Shown: in pieces, positions 7,302 through 9,230 of the stretch
Numbering within the stretch: the first letter of the stretch is position 1
Layout of the letters: the number at the start of each line of letters is the position of its first letter
Assembly (NCBI GenBank): GCA_002369495.1
Contig: DFFD01000052.1
Location: 1 to 9,230, forward strand
Reading direction: 5' to 3'
From: Lachnospiraceae bacterium UBA3785
GTDB lineage: Bacteria > Bacillota > Clostridia > Lachnospirales > Lachnospiraceae
DNA length: 9,230 nucleotides
Position numbers and translations under genes: made by a program
The notes under the pieces: generated by a model
What the model was told of the DNA's origin: nothing
The model's database searches: none
What the model saw: the letters and a program-made list of their open reading frames with translations, nothing else

Positions 7302-8327
7302 ATGCTGACAGTCACACTTGGAAAAACCGGGATCACAGTTCCTAAAAACGGCTTCGGCGCGCTGCCGATCCAGCGCGTCTCAGAGGAATACGCCGGGATG
7401 CTGCTGAAGAAGGCCTATGCGAGCGGGATACGCTATTTTGACACCGCGCGGGCATACTCTGACAGCGAGAAGAAGATCGGGCTCGCGCTGGCGGACGTGC
7501 GGGAGGACATTTTCATTGCGACCAAGACCGGGGCGCAGACGGCGGAGGCATTCCGGAAGGACCTTGAGACGAGCCTTCAGATGCTGAAAACAGACTATAT
7601 CGACGTCTATCAGTTCCACAATCCGCCGTTCTGCCCGCGGCCCGGGGATGAGTCCGGGCTTTACGACGCAGCGCTTGAGGCGAAAGCCCAGGGAAAGATC
7701 CGTCATATCGGGATCACGAACCACCGCCTTAATATCGCCGAGGAGGCGATCGAGAGCGGCCTCTACGAGACGCTGCAGTTCCCGTTCAGCTATCTCGCGA
7801 CGGAGAAGGATCTTGCACTGGTGGAAAAATGCAAAGCGCACAACATGGGATTTGTCGCGATGAAAGGCCTGTCCGGCGGGCTCCTGAACCGGGCTGACCT
7901 CTGCTATGCGTTCATGTGCGAGTATGATAACGTCCTTCCGATCTGGGGCGTCCAGCGCGAGAGCGAGCTCGACGAATTCCTGAGCTTTGCCGTGACGCAG
8001 CCCGAGATGAACGCGGAGCGGCGGGCCGCCATCGAAAAGGACCGGGAGGAGCTGCTCGGTGATTTCTGCCGGGGCTGCGGCTACTGCATGCCCTGCACCG
8101 TGGGGATCCAGATCAACGACTGCGCGCGCATGCGGCAGATGATCCGGCGCTCGCCTTCCGCAAGGTGGCTCACACCGGAGTGGCAGGAGAAAATGCTCAC
8201 GATCGAAAAATGTGTCGACTGCGGCCGCTGCAAGTCAAAATGTCCCTACGGACTGGATACCCCCGCGCTTCTCAGGGAGAACCTTAAGGATTATAAGCGG
8301 ATCCTCGCGGGGGAGATTGAGGTTTAA
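7302..8327 (+). CDS. Aldo-keto reductase with C-terminal ferredoxin-like 4Fe-4S domain
   Basis: Cytoplasmic oxidoreductase of 341 residues. Residues 1 to ~245 form an AKR (beta/alpha)8 barrel with the full catalytic tetrad visible: D47 and Y52 (YFDTARAYSDSE), K75 (ATKTG) and H106 (YQFHNPP). GITNH at 137-141 is also typical. Residues ~250-341 carry two Cys clusters: C256-x2-C259-x2-C262-x2-C265 and C304-x2-C307-x2-C310-x3-C314-P, likely binding one or two [4Fe-4S] clusters. This AKR-ferredoxin fusion is common in anaerobes. The physiological substrate is unknown, and electrons could come from NAD(P)H, reduced ferredoxin, or both. The ATG follows a perfect AAGGAGG (7289-7295) by 6 nt. The gene is monocistronic from its own promoter and converges on the methionine sulfoxide reductase gene, overlapping it by 4 nt at the stop codons. 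Confidence 0.9.
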   Translation: MLTVTLGKTGITVPKNGFGALPIQRVSEEYAGMLLKKAYASGIRYFDTARAYSDSEKKIGLALADVREDIFIATKTGAQTAEAFRKDLETSLQMLKTDYIDVYQFHNPPFCPRPGDESGLYDAALEAKAQGKIRHIGITNHRLNIAEEAIESGLYETLQFPFSYLATEKDLALVEKCKAHNMGFVAMKGLSGGLLNRADLCYAFMCEYDNVLPIWGVQRESELDEFLSFAVTQPEMNAERRAAIEKDREELLGDFCRGCGYCMPCTVGIQINDCARMRQMIRRSPSARWLTPEWQEKMLTIEKCVDCGRCKSKCPYGLDTPALLRENLKDYKRILAGEIEV

Positions 8328-8785
8328 GAGACAAACAGGTTCTCCTCAAGCATGGTGACGAGCCTGGTGAGGCCGGCTCTGTCCTCCTCGGAAAAGCGGG
8401 AAAAGGAAGGGCTGTCGATGTCGAGGACGCCGGCCACCCGGCCGTCCCTGTGCAGCGGGATGACGATCTCCGAGTTCGAGGCGCTGTCGCAGGCGATGTG
8501 GCCGGGGAAGGCGTGGACGTCGGGGACGAGCAGGGTTTTATTTTCAAGGGCCGCGGTCCCGCAGACGCCCCTGCCAGGGGGGATCTCGACGCAGGCGGGT
8601 TTGCCCTGGAAGGGACCCAGGATGAGTCTGCCGCCCTCGGCGAGGTAGAAGCCGGCCCAGTTGATGTCGGGAAGCGTATCGAAAATGAGCGCGGAGATGT
8701 TGGCGAGGTTGGCGGTCAGGTGCGGGACGCCGGCGATGAGCGCGGCAGCCTGCCGGGTCAGAAGATCGTAATCGGTTCGGTTCAT
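8324..8785 (-). CDS. msrC: Free methionine-(R)-sulfoxide reductase, GAF-domain (fRMsr)
   Basis: A 153-residue cytoplasmic GAF-domain enzyme that reduces free L-methionine-(R)-sulfoxide, normally recycled by thioredoxin. The family signature is clear: WAGFYL at 43-48, GKPAC at 61-65, GRGVCGTAA at 71-79, VPDVHAFPGHIACD at 87-100, and SEIVIPL at 105-111. The three conserved Cys are C65, C75 and C99; by comparison with E. coli YebR, C99 would be the catalytic one and the others resolving. Length is close to the family norm, so it looks complete and active. ATG start with AGAGGA a few bases upstream and its own promoter at 8827-8855. It is a repair and methionine-salvage enzyme for oxidative damage; in an anaerobe this fits oxygen exposure. 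The symbol follows E. coli usage. Confidence 0.93.
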   Translation of the reverse strand: MNRTDYDLLTRQAAALIAGVPHLTANLANISALIFDTLPDINWAGFYLAEGGRLILGPFQGKPACVEIPPGRGVCGTAALENKTLLVPDVHAFPGHIACDSASNSEIVIPLHRDGRVAGVLDIDSPSFSRFSEEDRAGLTRLVTMLEENLFVS

Positions 8786-8808
8786 GGGGGATTCCTCTCT
8801 GCTGATGG

Positions 8809-8836
8809 TTGACAGTGTTTCTCTTTATTGTAAAAT
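8809..8836 (+). promoter_or_regulatory. Sigma-A promoter toward the UvrA-like gene
   Basis: A perfect -35, TTGACA (8809-8814), is followed after 16 nt by TAAAAT (8831-8836). Predicted start near 8843 gives a leader of about 105 nt before the GTG start; I see no clear riboswitch or terminator in that leader. The -10 shares bases 8831-8832 with the opposing msrC promoter. Confidence 0.65.
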
Positions 8837-8855
8837 GTTTTGTGCCTGCGTGCAA
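8827..8855 (-). promoter_or_regulatory. Sigma-A promoter of the methionine sulfoxide reductase gene
   Basis: On the minus strand TTGCAC (8850-8855) and TACAAT (8827-8832) are separated by exactly 17 nt. The predicted start near 8820 gives a leader of about 35 nt to the msrC ATG. It interleaves with the plus-strand promoter at 8809-8836. Confidence 0.7.
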
Positions 8856-8948
8856 GGTGTCAGCGGATTTTGATGTCTGCGATTCCGGATACCTGAAAGG
8901 CAGTGGCGCCGAATTACGTGAAAAATAAATGACAGGAAGGTTTACAGC

Positions 8949-9230
8949 GTGAAAGAAACGGAATTCAATGATACGAAACCGGATCAGATCAAGGTGCGCG
9001 GAGGCAGAGTCCACAACCTCAAAAATATTGACGTCGATATCCCGCTCAACATGCTCGTGGGGTCGCCGGCGTGTCCGGGTCCGGGAAATCATCTCTTGCT
9101 CTGGGGATCCTCTACGCGGAGGGCTCGAGAAGATACCTGGAATCCCTCTCGACCTACACAAGGCGGCGCATGACCCAGGCCGAAAAGGCGCAGGTCGATG
9201 AGGTACTGTACGTGCCGGCGGCGCTGGCGC
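8949..9230 (+). pseudogene. UvrA-family excinuclease ATPase, N-terminal part, apparent frameshift, cut by window edge
   Basis: N-terminus of a UvrA-type ABC ATPase (DNA damage recognition, or a UvrA-like paralog). Start GTG at 8949, with AGGAAGG at 8934-8940, 8 nt upstream. The first frame reads [20 protein letters not shown], then MLVG, and goes out of frame at the G run 9059-9062; it reaches a stop at 9173. From 9062 the +2 frame continues the family sequence without stops to the window end: [15 protein letters not shown] (Walker A), then [19 protein letters not shown] and [12 protein letters not shown]. Adding one G to the G4 run would restore a continuous reading frame. Either the gene is broken here or the base was lost in sequencing. 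The RRRMTQ/VPAALA region resembles UvrA paralogs of clostridia more than I can prove against canonical uvrA, so no symbol is given. Confidence 0.85.

Noticed and set aside
8872..8895. A 7-codon leader peptide (ATG at 8872) in the UvrA-like gene leader.
   Set aside because: No ribosome binding site and no run of regulatory codons or attenuator hairpin with T run follows.

Overview
The window reads as chromosome from a fairly GC-rich anaerobic Firmicute, most likely a gut-type clostridium such as Lachnospiraceae. The evidence is an iron-sulfur sensory-type [FeFe] hydrogenase operon, AAGGAGG-type ribosome binding sites, a sortase-anchored surface protein with a VPQTGD signal, and an aldo-keto reductase fused to a ferredoxin domain. 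The family placement is an inference; no rRNA or other taxonomic marker is present.

Layout. Positions 1-2778 (minus strand) hold a compact three-gene operon, read right to left: a small thioredoxin-fold [2Fe-2S] protein, a 557-residue [FeFe]-hydrogenase-like protein carrying a PAS domain, and a SpoIIE/PP2C-type serine phosphatase that runs off the left edge. The genes are 6 nt apart and then overlap by 8 nt. Together they look like a redox or H2 sensor whose output is protein dephosphorylation (the arrangement called phosphatase-linked, group C3-like, in [FeFe] hydrogenase classification). Positions 2779-2963 are a divergent promoter region. Positions 2964-7172 (plus) encode one very large (1402 aa) secreted, wall-anchored protein: signal peptide, ~490-residue Ala-rich coiled coil, a CAP/SCP domain, ~465-residue second coiled coil, an Ig-like module, four 13-residue Pro/Ser repeats, and a VPQTGD sorting signal. 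It ends in a strong intrinsic terminator.

Positions 7220-8327 (plus) hold a separately promoted aldo-keto reductase with a C-terminal 2x[4Fe-4S] ferredoxin-like domain. It converges on, and overlaps by 4 nt, a minus-strand GAF-domain free methionine-(R)-sulfoxide reductase (8324-8785). That gene is divergent from a UvrA-family ATPase whose N-terminus fills the right edge (8949-9230). Their two predicted promoters interleave and share -10 bases. The UvrA-like gene has an apparent one-base deletion in a G run just before its Walker A motif.

The most noteworthy items are the putative hydrogen-sensing hydrogenase/phosphatase operon and the stalk-head-stalk CAP surface protein. The remaining genes are recognisable housekeeping or stress functions. 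All assignments rest on motif reading alone.
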